A stretch of 21,107 nucleotides of DNA from a virus: positions 1 through 21,107 of the IMG/VR virus record IMGVR_UViG_3300023238_000052, one strand, 5' to 3'. Made by a program: the position numbers and the translations under genes. Below are positions 12,384 to 21,107 of this stretch, one piece after another; positions within the stretch are counted from its first letter, which is position 1, and every line of letters begins with the position of its first letter. Below the pieces are notes generated by a model, which made no database searches, was not told the origin of the DNA, and was given only the letters and a program-made list of their open reading frames with translations.

Positions 12384-15300
12384 TATAACACCTCACTTAG
12401 ATATGTAGTCATTTTTGGTCCGTCCTGATCTCTAGAATACTCAATGTTGTAAACAACAAACCTGGAGTTTTTTTCCGCTATTTCATTAACACCATTTTCA
12501 TTGGTGTAGTCAATCTGAACAATATCTCCAAGCTGAACCGTTGGCAAACCAAAGACCTCAACACCAACAGACTTCCTAGGTTTCATTATTTTTTGCGTAA
12601 GCCATCGCATCAGACTATTTGCAGAATCCTGACTTTGAATGTATGGAGCTTCTATGCTAAAGCTTGACTTTCCTTCTGTTATCCTACTTAGCTTTATGTC
12701 TCTATAGTCTTCTTTTGCTTTTTCTGGTGGAAGAATTAAAAGATTGCCCAAGAACTCTGGATTGGACAAGTCTCCCACTCTTTCAAAGTATTCGTCAACA
12801 GTTAGTTCGTTGTCTGATTGTTGGGTAAATGTTACTCCCTGAATTCTTAGATAGTTTCCACTAGTAGAGTCTAGGGTTAGTGCAGTGTCTGTAGAATTAA
12901 AAACCAAAAACTCCGCTCCGTATGCTCCTGCTCTAAATCCAGATACGGTGTATCCCTTTATTCTATTAAATGTTGGAGAAATCCTAGCAGAAAGTGCTGG
13001 GTAGGCCTTGTCGTACCTAACATTAAAGTATGCAGCCTCTCTCATAATAGTGCCAAACTCTTCAAAGTACATGTTGTATTTTGGTGGCTCTGAAGTAGAG
13101 ATTCCAGAAAGGTATGTTGACTTAATTGCGCCACTCATTGCGTATTTCTGAAAGGCTTTATTTGCACTGATTTCTCCATCTCCAAAAGCTTCTTGTAGTG
13201 GTGTGCTTAGCTCTAGATTTGTATTTTGGCTGTAGTTTCCTGTAATTGCATAAAGATTTTCAAACATTGATTTAGTAGATCCTCTAGAAAATAACGCAAC
13301 ATTGTTATATATTGGAAGTGGGTCGGCGTCGTCTACAATAGAGACTATTACATTGTTTACATAAAGATAAAATCTTCTGATACCCCCAATATCTTGATAC
13401 TCTACAGCAAGATCATAAACGGTTGGATTTTCTTCTGCGTTCATTCTACTTTGACCAACAAAGTTCCCAGAGTCTACAATAATGTTTCCAATTCCACTCC
13501 ATAGCTTTACGGGAATTGCAGAAGCCGAATCGGATGTTTCCGAAGAATCTTTTTTAATTTTATAAAAAAACAAATTGTCAACATTTTGCTCTGAGTCATA
13601 GTCTGTAATGTTTGCGGCAGTCAGAGCGGCAATTTCAAAGTAATAGCCATTGTTTGTTTCTGAATTAAGCAAAACAGCAATACCAGCTGAGCCACCAGCT
13701 ACAGTGACATCCTGGTCTGACCTTGTGCTGGTTGTTGTAAAATATGTCATGGCTCCGTCTGGAGACTGTCTACGAATATCGCTATTTTCAATCTTACCAA
13801 CAATTCTTAGCCTAGTTCCAAAATGCTTGAACTTGTTGTCTAAGTGTTTTGGTATGTATGTCACAAAATTAATAGATGGGTTTTCAGAGTTAGAGAAGTT
13901 TCCGTTCATTATTAATGCTGATGCCTGTACCGTTGCCGGGTAGTCTTGAACTTGAGGTATCTCGCTAATGTACTGTGTAGCAAAAAAGTTTTTAATTAGG
14001 TCTGTTCTTATTGTTTCTTGAGCTCTTTCGTTGCTAACTCCTGCCGCTCCTATCGATGTTTCAACTTCATTTTCATATCCGCTAAAAAGATATTCAGACT
14101 TCATGGTTACACCACGAACGTTGGTATCTGACTGCCAGTAATCACTAAGTCCAGCATTATGATAAGCGATATCTGTTCCAAACTGCCCCCTACCATGCTT
14201 AGCAACTGGACCATTGGCCAGACGGCTCACTCCAGCATTTATTTCGTAGTTTGGTTCTGAGTAAATTCTAACAAGACCAGTTGGATAAATCTTTCCATTA
14301 AATGGAATTTTAGAAAAGTATCTCTGATACTCTTTTACGCTGCTAATCCAAACATTGTCTCCATCTGAATTACTAGCAGAAAGCTCTGCGGCACTAAGAC
14401 CTGGTATGTTGTACTGTACCGCATCATACTTTAAAATCTCTCCATTAGCATAAAAGTATCCATTATACCTAGTAAGCCAATACACACCATCCCCAAGGTC
14501 AAGCACATTATTTTGTATTTCATAATCTTCTACGAAAGGAACTTCCTCAGATAAATCTGAGTTGATTGGTGCGGCACCCAAAACATATGCAGACTGCTCA
14601 CCAACCTCTTCATTTACTGATCGCACATTTTCAATTGCAGCTACTTCCCAAAGCAGTGCTGGTTTATATATCCAGGTCTTATCTCTATCTAAAAGACTAG
14701 CTTGCTGAATAGAAGAATAGGATCTTTGAACATACCTTGTTGCATACGTGATATTCCCATCATTAAACACTTCATTATCTTGAGAGGCAATACTCACAAT
14801 GTTTGTTAGCTCTGGCCTTGTGGTTTCATTTTTATTTATTCCAGTATCAAAAAAATCCTTTGTTCCATATAGAACAATATCTGTTTCACGCTCTTCCAGT
14901 GTCGGCATGATGTAGCCCTTACTCATAACAATAAAGTTATTGTACTCATCAAAAAACATTGCGGACTGAGTAGACCTAGCTAAATCGTTTAATATTTCGG
15001 CTACCGTTTTGTCCGGAGCTACATAAAAATATGGAATGACTTCTTCTGGCTCATTCTCGTTTCTTCTAAACACATAGTTTGAAAAACCCGTAGCATCTAG
15101 CAGCAAAGAAACGGCATAACTTAGTGAAGCGTTTTGAATAAGTATTTGTGGTGCTGTGTTAGATTCAAAATAAAGAAATAGATCCCTAAGTGAGAGGGAG
15201 ACCGTCCTGTCGGTACTGCTAATGCTTGGAAAGCCCTCCGAGTACATTGTCTTAATGGGAACAAAAAAATCTAAGCCGTTTACCCCAACAACAATTTCAT

Positions 15301-16723
15301 ACATTTTTATTTGTATATTTTGTGAGGTGTAATCTTTTATAATACTGTTAGTGTTTTCTTTAAAAAATGCTTGATCAAAGTCAAACAGGGACAGGTCACC
15401 AGTTGAGGCTAGCAACTGTCCAACTGGCATTCCGCTCACTCCTAAGTCGGAGGCAGATTTTTTTACAGAAAATCCGGTAACCTTGTCTGAAAGATCTACC
15501 GCAAGTCTTGGAGACAGTTCTATAAGGTCAAAAGTAGACATAAACTTGTTCATTGTTTTTACAACAATCCTTAAGCCTTTTATGTACTCAAACTCTCTGT
15601 ATATTTTTTTAATATTGATAGCGTCTGTAAAAGAATTTGGAGAAGTAAGATCTGTAACAAAACCGATTGATCGAGTAACTTCATCAAGAACGTCCCACCC
15701 GTAAGAGGCATTAAATATTTTATAGGCTCCATCAATAACAATATGTACAGAGCCACGATCATCTGCCCCCGATCTAACTAAAAAAGATGTTCCATCTGGA
15801 AGTCCGTCTATCGTTGGCAACAAAGATGAAGAAGACACTTCCTTTTCATAATTAAATATTTCGTAATACTCATCTGGGATCAATAGTCCGTAGTAAAGCT
15901 CTACGTAACCGTCTGGACCAACAATTGGATTTCCATTTCTTCGCGTAGACCCTGCGGTAAAGTTTGCTGCATCTATCCAGTTGTCTTCATAAAGGTACTG
16001 AATCTTCCACTCTGCAGGGGTAGTCTTGTTTCCATCTCCAAAAAATGGATCATCATAAGTTTCGCTTGAATTTGTAAATGGCCCCAGGTCAATGCTTCCA
16101 ACATTGGTTTGCATCTTTACGACAATTCTGTTTGCCGGTATTTTTTTCTTATAAACAATGTATGGAGCTGCATCCTCAATATAATGCTGTCCTTGGACGG
16201 TATTGTTTGCTATACCTCTTTCAGTGTTGTCGTCCTCTATTCTAAAAGAAGACCAATACTTAAAGTTATCCCTTTTGTCTGCCATATAGTATCTTGGTCT
16301 TTGTGACATGTTTATGGTGTCATGATGAGTATAACGATTCCCATCGTCAAAAAAAACAAGCTTGTTAATGCCAGACCTTGGACGAAATCTACCAAAACAA
16401 TCCTCTAAAGAATAAAGCATTTTATTCTTTTTGTTTTGTGAAACAAAAGCTATTGGTGTTTCATCGTCCTCAAAACCTCCGTCAATAAGGATGTCTGAGT
16501 CTGTAGCTCCTGTATAAAACAAAGACTCTGTATCGTCATAGCTAAAGGATTCTGCAATTCTGTTGTATCTAGTATTTGTTATATCGTTTGGACGATACCT
16601 GTAGTTTCCTACCTGAGATATGTTTGTGGCCACATTCATATTCCATTCAGCAATTACCGCTGACTGAATCCTAAGAGTAGAAGATGTCTGAAGATGAGCG
16701 TTTAGTTCTTCGTTAACAAACAT
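12383..16723 (-). CDS. Large tail-hub / baseplate protein with lectin-like insertion (1446 aa)
   Basis: This is the largest complete gene here, immediately after the tape measure and a 197-aa tail protein, where the tail-hub or tail-associated protein is coded in siphophages. The N-terminal 400 residues are beta-rich and unassigned. Residues about 465-620 (VNGLDFFVPIKTMYSEGF; SLSLRDLFLYFES; KTVAEILNDLARSTQSAMFFDEYNNF) read like the hub domain seen in many actinophage minor tail proteins. Residues about 935-1165 look like a concanavalin/LamG-type beta-sandwich: RLRIVGKI, GYYFEIAAL, YDLAVEY, RRFYLYVNNVIV, NVALFSRGSTKSMFENLYAI. The C-terminus VQLGDIVQIDY (1396-1406) and FVVYNIEYSRD closes the hub, as in Tal-type proteins. 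The ATG at 16723 shares an A with the previous stop (TAATG) and has GAGG four bases upstream. No peptidoglycan hydrolase motif was found. Confidence 0.8.
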   Translation of the reverse strand: MFVNEELNAHLQTSSTLRIQSAVIAEWNMNVATNISQVGNYRYRPNDITNTRYNRIAESFSYDDTESLFYTGATDSDILIDGGFEDDETPIAFVSQNKKNKMLYSLEDCFGRFRPRSGINKLVFFDDGNRYTHHDTINMSQRPRYYMADKRDNFKYWSSFRIEDDNTERGIANNTVQGQHYIEDAAPYIVYKKKIPANRIVVKMQTNVGSIDLGPFTNSSETYDDPFFGDGNKTTPAEWKIQYLYEDNWIDAANFTAGSTRRNGNPIVGPDGYVELYYGLLIPDEYYEIFNYEKEVSSSSLLPTIDGLPDGTSFLVRSGADDRGSVHIVIDGAYKIFNASYGWDVLDEVTRSIGFVTDLTSPNSFTDAINIKKIYREFEYIKGLRIVVKTMNKFMSTFDLIELSPRLAVDLSDKVTGFSVKKSASDLGVSGMPVGQLLASTGDLSLFDFDQAFFKENTNSIIKDYTSQNIQIKMYEIVVGVNGLDFFVPIKTMYSEGFPSISSTDRTVSLSLRDLFLYFESNTAPQILIQNASLSYAVSLLLDATGFSNYVFRRNENEPEEVIPYFYVAPDKTVAEILNDLARSTQSAMFFDEYNNFIVMSKGYIMPTLEERETDIVLYGTKDFFDTGINKNETTRPELTNIVSIASQDNEVFNDGNITYATRYVQRSYSSIQQASLLDRDKTWIYKPALLWEVAAIENVRSVNEEVGEQSAYVLGAAPINSDLSEEVPFVEDYEIQNNVLDLGDGVYWLTRYNGYFYANGEILKYDAVQYNIPGLSAAELSASNSDGDNVWISSVKEYQRYFSKIPFNGKIYPTGLVRIYSEPNYEINAGVSRLANGPVAKHGRGQFGTDIAYHNAGLSDYWQSDTNVRGVTMKSEYLFSGYENEVETSIGAAGVSNERAQETIRTDLIKNFFATQYISEIPQVQDYPATVQASALIMNGNFSNSENPSINFVTYIPKHLDNKFKHFGTRLRIVGKIENSDIRRQSPDGAMTYFTTTSTRSDQDVTVAGGSAGIAVLLNSETNNGYYFEIAALTAANITDYDSEQNVDNLFFYKIKKDSSETSDSASAIPVKLWSGIGNIIVDSGNFVGQSRMNAEENPTVYDLAVEYQDIGGIRRFYLYVNNVIVSIVDDADPLPIYNNVALFSRGSTKSMFENLYAITGNYSQNTNLELSTPLQEAFGDGEISANKAFQKYAMSGAIKSTYLSGISTSEPPKYNMYFEEFGTIMREAAYFNVRYDKAYPALSARISPTFNRIKGYTVSGFRAGAYGAEFLVFNSTDTALTLDSTSGNYLRIQGVTFTQQSDNELTVDEYFERVGDLSNPEFLGNLLILPPEKAKEDYRDIKLSRITEGKSSFSIEAPYIQSQDSANSLMRWLTQKIMKPRKSVGVEVFGLPTVQLGDIVQIDYTNENGVNEIAEKNSRFVVYNIEYSRDQDGPKMTTYLSEVL

Positions 16724-17316
16724 TATACCTCTTCTAAACTTAAGGAAATGTCCCAGAAATCGTGTGTTGACCTACCACGCTTAATTACGTCATACTGGAA
16801 GTCATCAAAGAACACTTCAATCACTTCATTATATTGACCTAGCTTATTGTACTGGTCTGTATCAAAGTTTGTCAACTTGTCGTATGCTAAGAATAACCAG
16901 AAAGAGCCTTTATGATTGTCGTACCAATTTAAAAGATCTACCCCTCCCGCCCCGTTGTCTGAGGTATACGCAAGGTCATTTGCTCCAATAATTGTTTGTC
17001 CATCAAGTGGATCAAAAACCTGTACCGAAGAAAGGGCACGGGATGGGAGATTCTTCCAAGAAGTAGAAATGCTTAGCTTGTCTGCAATATGGTAAGACCG
17101 CATTCTTCCGTTTACTGTCCTAACCTTGTTCTCAATTCTATTATTTTTAAACTGAATAGACTCTCTGTTGTGATCAGAAATGATGATAAAATCTTCTAAT
17201 TCTGTTCCACTTGGAACATGGAATCCGCCATCTAGCGTCCCTGGATTGTCTGAAAACACCATTGCCTGTGGTCGTCCATACTTGTTGCGACCAGACATGT
17301 ATGCTGAAGTTGCCAT
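16723..17316 (-). CDS. Minor tail protein (197 aa), distal-tail-protein position
   Basis: The gene follows the tape measure directly, the usual place of the distal tail protein. Features are ELEDFIIISDHNRESIQFKNNRIENKVRTVNGRMRSYHIADK (about 41-82), then SISTSWKNLPSR (82-93) and a C-terminal strand region FDDFQYDVIKRG ending SLSLEEV. The motifs N-G-x-M-R-S-Y-x-I-A-D-K and S-T-S-W-x-x-L-P-S-R are ones I associate with minor tail proteins of large actinophages. The ending (a beta-rich F-x-Y-D-V-I-K-R-G ... W-D-I-S-L-S-L-E-E-V) resembles the tail-tube/DIT-like fold used to build rings. Its exact role is inferred from order. The ATG at 17316 is in a TAATG with the tape measure stop, with AGAGGG about eleven bases upstream. 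Confidence 0.72.
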   Translation of the reverse strand: MATSAYMSGRNKYGRPQAMVFSDNPGTLDGGFHVPSGTELEDFIIISDHNRESIQFKNNRIENKVRTVNGRMRSYHIADKLSISTSWKNLPSRALSSVQVFDPLDGQTIIGANDLAYTSDNGAGGVDLLNWYDNHKGSFWLFLAYDKLTNFDTDQYNKLGQYNEVIEVFFDDFQYDVIKRGRSTHDFWDISLSLEEV

Positions 17317-20300
17317 TATAGCTTGTTCCCTCTAATCCTTTGGTTTTCTACCTGTTTGATTTGTGTGATTACTGTTCTGGCAATTTTGCTTGGGTCTGCA
17401 TCCGACTTAACATTTACTGCTAAATTATAAGTATACACTGATCCATCATTGTATGTGCCACTATTAATCTTTTCAAGATTTTCCATTCCAAAGTCTTGGA
17501 CAGCTCTTCTACGAACAACATATTCTCCAGGTGTAAGCATTGCGGGGACAATATCAGATCCCATAGAGAATCCTCCTGCAGCATATCCTTTTACCCTACC
17601 GCCCATATTCATCTGAACTGGTGTAGAGCTGTACCCACCAACAAAACCACCAACAGCCATTCGTTTAGGAATAATCATTCCACCGTTTGCTTTATTTACC
17701 CTGGCGGCTGGATCAATTGCGCCTCTATTTTCATTGTAATAGGTTGTCCAGTGCTGACCTTTTGCGGCGGCGGCTGCCTTGATTGTGCCGCCAGTGCCTG
17801 GGTCATACCAGTCTCCCTTAGTGACGTTTGGTCCTGAAGAAGCTGCCTTAGCTCCACCGCCGCCAGATGGTGCTGAGCGCCTCGCTGCTTTTGGCTGGGG
17901 GAACAATCTATTCCAATCAGCCCCTTTTGTTCCTGTTTTAATAAACTCTGCGAGAGCAGAAAGCTTTTCAGCAGAGGTAACCATATCTTCTAGATTGATT
18001 GAAGCCTCTTTGGTTGAAGCAGCAATTTGATCAAACTCTGCCCTGGTCATTTCGTTAAGCATTAGCTGTTCAACTGCTAGGTCTCTGGCTATGCCAGCTA
18101 GCCTGTTTCTTTCTTGTGCAGGCTCTGAAACATCTTCCTCAATGAAGAATAGTTGACGCTCTAGCTGTGTAATTTCTTCTTCTAGCTGTTCCCGGCTTCT
18201 ACCAGCTGGACCAAGAATAGCCTTTAGCTCAGCCTCTCTAGCCTTGTCAAGCTGCTCTTTTTGTGTTTGTTGTGCGTCCTGAGACTGTTGATTTCTAAGT
18301 TCTTGGGCAGCCCTTGCCGCTGCTGCAATGTCACCCCTTGAAAGGGCATCGGCAATGTCAAGCTGAGCCTTTTGCTCGTTAGCAATTCTTTCATTGGTGT
18401 CCGCAATTTGGTCAAGGGCTTCGGATCTTCTGTCATACTTTTCGTTAATATCTTCTTCAATCCAGGAAATCTGCTCTAGCTCTGCATTATAATCGTCCAG
18501 TTTGTATTGAATATCTGCAATTTGATTTTGCGCATCTTCAATTAGCTTGTTGTCATCGGCGGTAGCTAAGTCAAAATTAACATTAATACCATTTTCTTTT
18601 TTAGTAAAGTAATCATTAATTTCTGTAAGATACTTATCAAACTCTTCCTCTTGACCACTCTTAGTCAGAAGGTTTACTTGTACTGATAAGTTTGCCTGTT
18701 GCTCTGCATTACGAAGAGCTTCTTTCAATGCGTCTGAGTCAATGGTTGGATCAAGAAGGAGTTTTTGCATATCGGTGTCTGTCATGATAGCTTTAATTTG
18801 TTCGTCTGAGTATTCTCCTTGTGCTTTTGACAATTCTTTAAGAACCGCAACTTGATTTCTAAATTCTTCATTAGTTTTACGAACAGCTTCCGAAATTCTA
18901 GACTTTTCCCTCTGCGCTTCCAAGTCTTTTTCTAGCTCTTTTGCTAGCTTTGTAACTCTAAGAATTTCTTCAATTTCTTCTCTTGTTGCACCCTGGGCAA
19001 TCGCGGCAGCCAAAGCTTCATCCTGAACTGCTTCATAGGCATCGGCTAAGGACATTCCACTTGCAACTAGCGTACTGATTCCAGAAATTTGATTTTTTGT
19101 TTTTGTAATAAACTTTTCTTGTCCGTTTACGTAGTCACCAATTGCTACTGCATCAAATGCCTCGTTCATATTTGTTAGCGCTGCCTTAGCCCCAATGATG
19201 TTGCCAAAGTTATCAAACTCAAACAACTCATTCTTTCGTTTGTCGTATTCTTCGGGATCCATTCCAACAATCTGTGCAATGAGGCCCTCTCCAACACCAA
19301 GGTTGCGAATTTGTTTTTCTAGACCGTTGAAAAGATTTAAGTCTTTTGTTCCGCCAGCAAATATTGAGCTAAGGACTTCTTGCATTCCTTCCCAGCCCTT
19401 TTTCATGTCTATTGTTGCTATTCTAAGGTCTCTAAGTTTTTTAAGAAGACTGTCTACTTGAGGCTCTGATCCTCCGCTGCCGGTATTTCCTGGTGGCGTA
19501 GCTTCTTCCACGCTTGCAACGGGAGCTCCGCGAGTTCCCCTGTCCGCTAGGTCTGCAATCATTCGTGGAGCCAAGGCGATAGCATCATCATCACTTATGC
19601 TGATTGCCCAACCTTTAGATGCCGCCCAGGCCCTTACCGAGTTTGTAAACTCTGGACTTCCTACAGCGGTCATTAGCGTATTTACAATCATGGTGTAGCG
19701 TAGCTGTTGGTCTGGAGCCAGGCTGTCAAAATATTCCTGGTTGTCAGATATGATCCCCGCAACATCTTCTCCGATATGTTCTGTAATCATTTTTGTGGTT
19801 ATTTCTGCACCATCTAGTCCGTTTAGATAGTCCATATCTTTTTGAAAGTTTTCCATCTTCGTCTCGTCCATTTCGAGCGCAGCCCGCATGTAGATGTCGG
19901 CATCTTTGCCCACTAGGCCAGTAAGCTTGGCAAACTCTGTCATTGCCGACAAGGTTTTCTTTGCATCCTCTGGATCTTCCGTTGAAAGTCTTGTTAGAAA
20001 TTCGGTCTGACTTTCGAGACCTTCCGCGTCTGATCCAAACATTTTTGCAACCTGTACAGCAAGATCTGCGTCTTTTCCGCCAATATTCATGGCTACATCT
20101 ACGGCAGCATCAACAACGCTACCATCTTCTAGCCCTGAAAGATAGTCTAGGGTTGTTAGCGAGAAATTGTCTGCCGCAACGTTTAGCTTCAAGAAGTATT
20201 CTGTTTCTTCATCAAGCCCTAGGGCTGCAATTTTTTCTAAAGACTGATCTAGTATTTTTTTCTGTTCGGGATCTTCTTCAAACTTTGTTTTAAGCTGAAT

Positions 20301-21107
20301 GTCTATCTCATCTGACAGAGCCGACCTAACCTTATCCTCTGCTTCTGTAAAGTCCTTGGATACAGTCTGCATCTGTTGTTGGTATGCCTCCAAGATATCT
20401 ATCTCTGCCTGAATCTTTTCAGCCCTTAGCTCGGAAGCTAGTGTGCCATTGCCCTCTGACTCTGCGTCTGCAATCATTCTGTCGTATCTTGTAGATGTAG
20501 AATCTATCGCTCCTTGATAAGACTCCAGGCCGTTTATTAATTCTCCAACATAATGTCCGGCCGCTTCGCCATATTCCTTAACTGGCTCTAGCCCACCCTT
20601 CCACAATCCTTTTGCTGCGGCGGTGGAATTGGCTCCAACGTCAATTATTCCAAGAGAGGCCACCCTTGCCCAGGTCGGAACATTTTCTTTTAGCCAGGGT
20701 GCCACCTTTTCCATTTCTGTAATGTAGCCTTCTGAAACACTTTCAACAGTGTTCCAAAAACTTAGACCCTCCATCGTATTTTCAAAATCTGTAGATGCTT
20801 CCAGGATAGAGTCAGTCGTATTTTCCATAAAATTAACCTGAATCTCTAGTGGGTTTTCTAAAAGGTTCTCTCCTTCTGGACCAAATATTTCGTTTAGCTC
20901 TGCGTTAACCCTCATGCTTAGGCCCAAGTCATCTAACTCTTGGCCCAAAGCTAGGGCAATTCCTCTAGCCTGCTGTATTGTTAGAGTCCCGTCCAAAAGT
21001 GCAGCCTGTAGCTGCCTGCTTAAGGACTCTTGGGCGAAGTCCATTCCACGAGAAGATATTGCTGTTTTCAGGCTATCCACAAGAGCCGCCCCATTTTCTG
21101 ACCCAAC
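17316..21107 (-). CDS. Tail tape measure protein, C-terminal part (truncated by window edge)
   Basis: The frame is open to the right edge, with no stop among its first codons, so the N-terminus is missing; at least 1263 residues are present. The first in-frame GTG, at 21080, has a poor ribosome binding site and lies within what reads as mid-protein sequence, so I do not take it as the start. Residues are counted from that GTG. Alpha-helical and coiled-coil sequence dominates, especially about 850-1000 (KLDDYNAELEQISWIEEDI; ALSRGDIAAAARAAQELR; REQLEEEITQLERQL). The C-terminus has the glycine-rich GGFVGG/GGRVKGYAAGGF stretches and VPAMLTPGEYVVRRRAV (1178-1194), a hallmark of tape measure proteins. 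It sets tail length and passes through the tail at infection. No lytic transglycosylase or peptidase domain was recognised in the visible part. Confidence 0.93.
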   Translation of the reverse strand, partial: VGSENGAALVDSLKTAISSRGMDFAQESLSRQLQAALLDGTLTIQQARGIALALGQELDDLGLSMRVNAELNEIFGPEGENLLENPLEIQVNFMENTTDSILEASTDFENTMEGLSFWNTVESVSEGYITEMEKVAPWLKENVPTWARVASLGIIDVGANSTAAAKGLWKGGLEPVKEYGEAAGHYVGELINGLESYQGAIDSTSTRYDRMIADAESEGNGTLASELRAEKIQAEIDILEAYQQQMQTVSKDFTEAEDKVRSALSDEIDIQLKTKFEEDPEQKKILDQSLEKIAALGLDEETEYFLKLNVAADNFSLTTLDYLSGLEDGSVVDAAVDVAMNIGGKDADLAVQVAKMFGSDAEGLESQTEFLTRLSTEDPEDAKKTLSAMTEFAKLTGLVGKDADIYMRAALEMDETKMENFQKDMDYLNGLDGAEITTKMITEHIGEDVAGIISDNQEYFDSLAPDQQLRYTMIVNTLMTAVGSPEFTNSVRAWAASKGWAISISDDDAIALAPRMIADLADRGTRGAPVASVEEATPPGNTGSGGSEPQVDSLLKKLRDLRIATIDMKKGWEGMQEVLSSIFAGGTKDLNLFNGLEKQIRNLGVGEGLIAQIVGMDPEEYDKRKNELFEFDNFGNIIGAKAALTNMNEAFDAVAIGDYVNGQEKFITKTKNQISGISTLVASGMSLADAYEAVQDEALAAAIAQGATREEIEEILRVTKLAKELEKDLEAQREKSRISEAVRKTNEEFRNQVAVLKELSKAQGEYSDEQIKAIMTDTDMQKLLLDPTIDSDALKEALRNAEQQANLSVQVNLLTKSGQEEEFDKYLTEINDYFTKKENGINVNFDLATADDNKLIEDAQNQIADIQYKLDDYNAELEQISWIEEDINEKYDRRSEALDQIADTNERIANEQKAQLDIADALSRGDIAAAARAAQELRNQQSQDAQQTQKEQLDKAREAELKAILGPAGRSREQLEEEITQLERQLFFIEEDVSEPAQERNRLAGIARDLAVEQLMLNEMTRAEFDQIAASTKEASINLEDMVTSAEKLSALAEFIKTGTKGADWNRLFPQPKAARRSAPSGGGGAKAASSGPNVTKGDWYDPGTGGTIKAAAAAKGQHWTTYYNENRGAIDPAARVNKANGGMIIPKRMAVGGFVGGYSSTPVQMNMGGRVKGYAAGGFSMGSDIVPAMLTPGEYVVRRRAVQDFGMENLEKINSGTYNDGSVYTYNLAVNVKSDADPSKIARTVITQIKQVENQRIRGNKL

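Noticed and set aside
19943-20293. 116-codon open frame on the plus strand
   Set aside because: It lies wholly antisense to the tape measure gene, its translation is Leu/Arg/Gln-rich without motifs, and no ribosome binding site or operon partner exists on that strand.
21078-21080. GTG as the start of the tape measure gene
   Set aside because: The frame stays open to the edge beyond it, the ribosome binding site is poor, and the sequence there reads as the interior of a long tape measure protein.
1-21107. tRNA genes, CRISPR arrays, integrase or attachment sites
   Set aside because: I looked for cloverleaf-like T-loops, regularly spaced repeats and recombinase motifs and recognised none. A tRNA scan would be the decisive check.

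Overview
The window is part of a double-stranded DNA tailed-phage genome (Caudoviricetes). A long tape measure protein and a separate run of tail-tip genes point to a long-tailed virion, most likely a siphovirus. Every gene I can support lies on the minus strand, so transcription runs from the right end to the left end. Base composition looks moderately AT-rich by eye. The gene set (bacterial-type DnaE polymerase, RecA, MazG, DnaG-like primase, DnaB-like helicase, gp32-like SSB, and a characteristic set of minor tail families) resembles the large lytic actinobacteriophages. An actinobacterial host, perhaps one of the lower-GC lineages, is an inference and not something the sequence proves.

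Right part (about 21107 to 9556): tail module. In transcription order it holds the C-terminal part of the tape measure protein (its N-terminus lies outside the window), a 197-aa tail protein, a 1446-aa tail-hub/baseplate protein with a lectin-like insertion, a 175-aa conserved tail protein, a 468-aa minor tail protein with a small beta-module, a 147-aa fibronectin-III-like protein and a 148-aa fibre-like protein. Most neighbouring genes share one to four bases between stop and start (TAATG, TAGTG or TTGA), which suggests translational coupling.

Junction (about 9549 to 8488): a helix-turn-helix protein with an AT-hook-like tail, a palindrome over its stop codon, then a 68-aa conserved protein and a 102-aa protein just ahead of the helicase. 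This block separates virion genes from replication genes and could hold local control elements.

Left part (8495 to 1): replication and recombination module. It contains DnaB-like helicase, a 108-aa protein with a candidate leaderless promoter and a long overlap with the next gene, DnaG-like primase, gp32-like SSB, a strong hairpin, DnaE polymerase with an apparently intact PHP domain, MazG-like pyrophosphohydrolase, RecA-like recombinase, a 59-aa zinc-finger protein, a 96-aa putative PD-(D/E)xK nuclease, and the start of a DnaQ-like exonuclease that runs off the left edge. Together these would supply most of a fork and a recombination set. No sliding clamp or clamp loader is in the window, so the polymerase either uses the host clamp or one encoded elsewhere.

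I saw no tRNA, rRNA, CRISPR array, insertion sequence, integrase or attachment site, and no gene-free stretch longer than 300 bases. The longest gap between genes is 72 bases (5265 to 5336).
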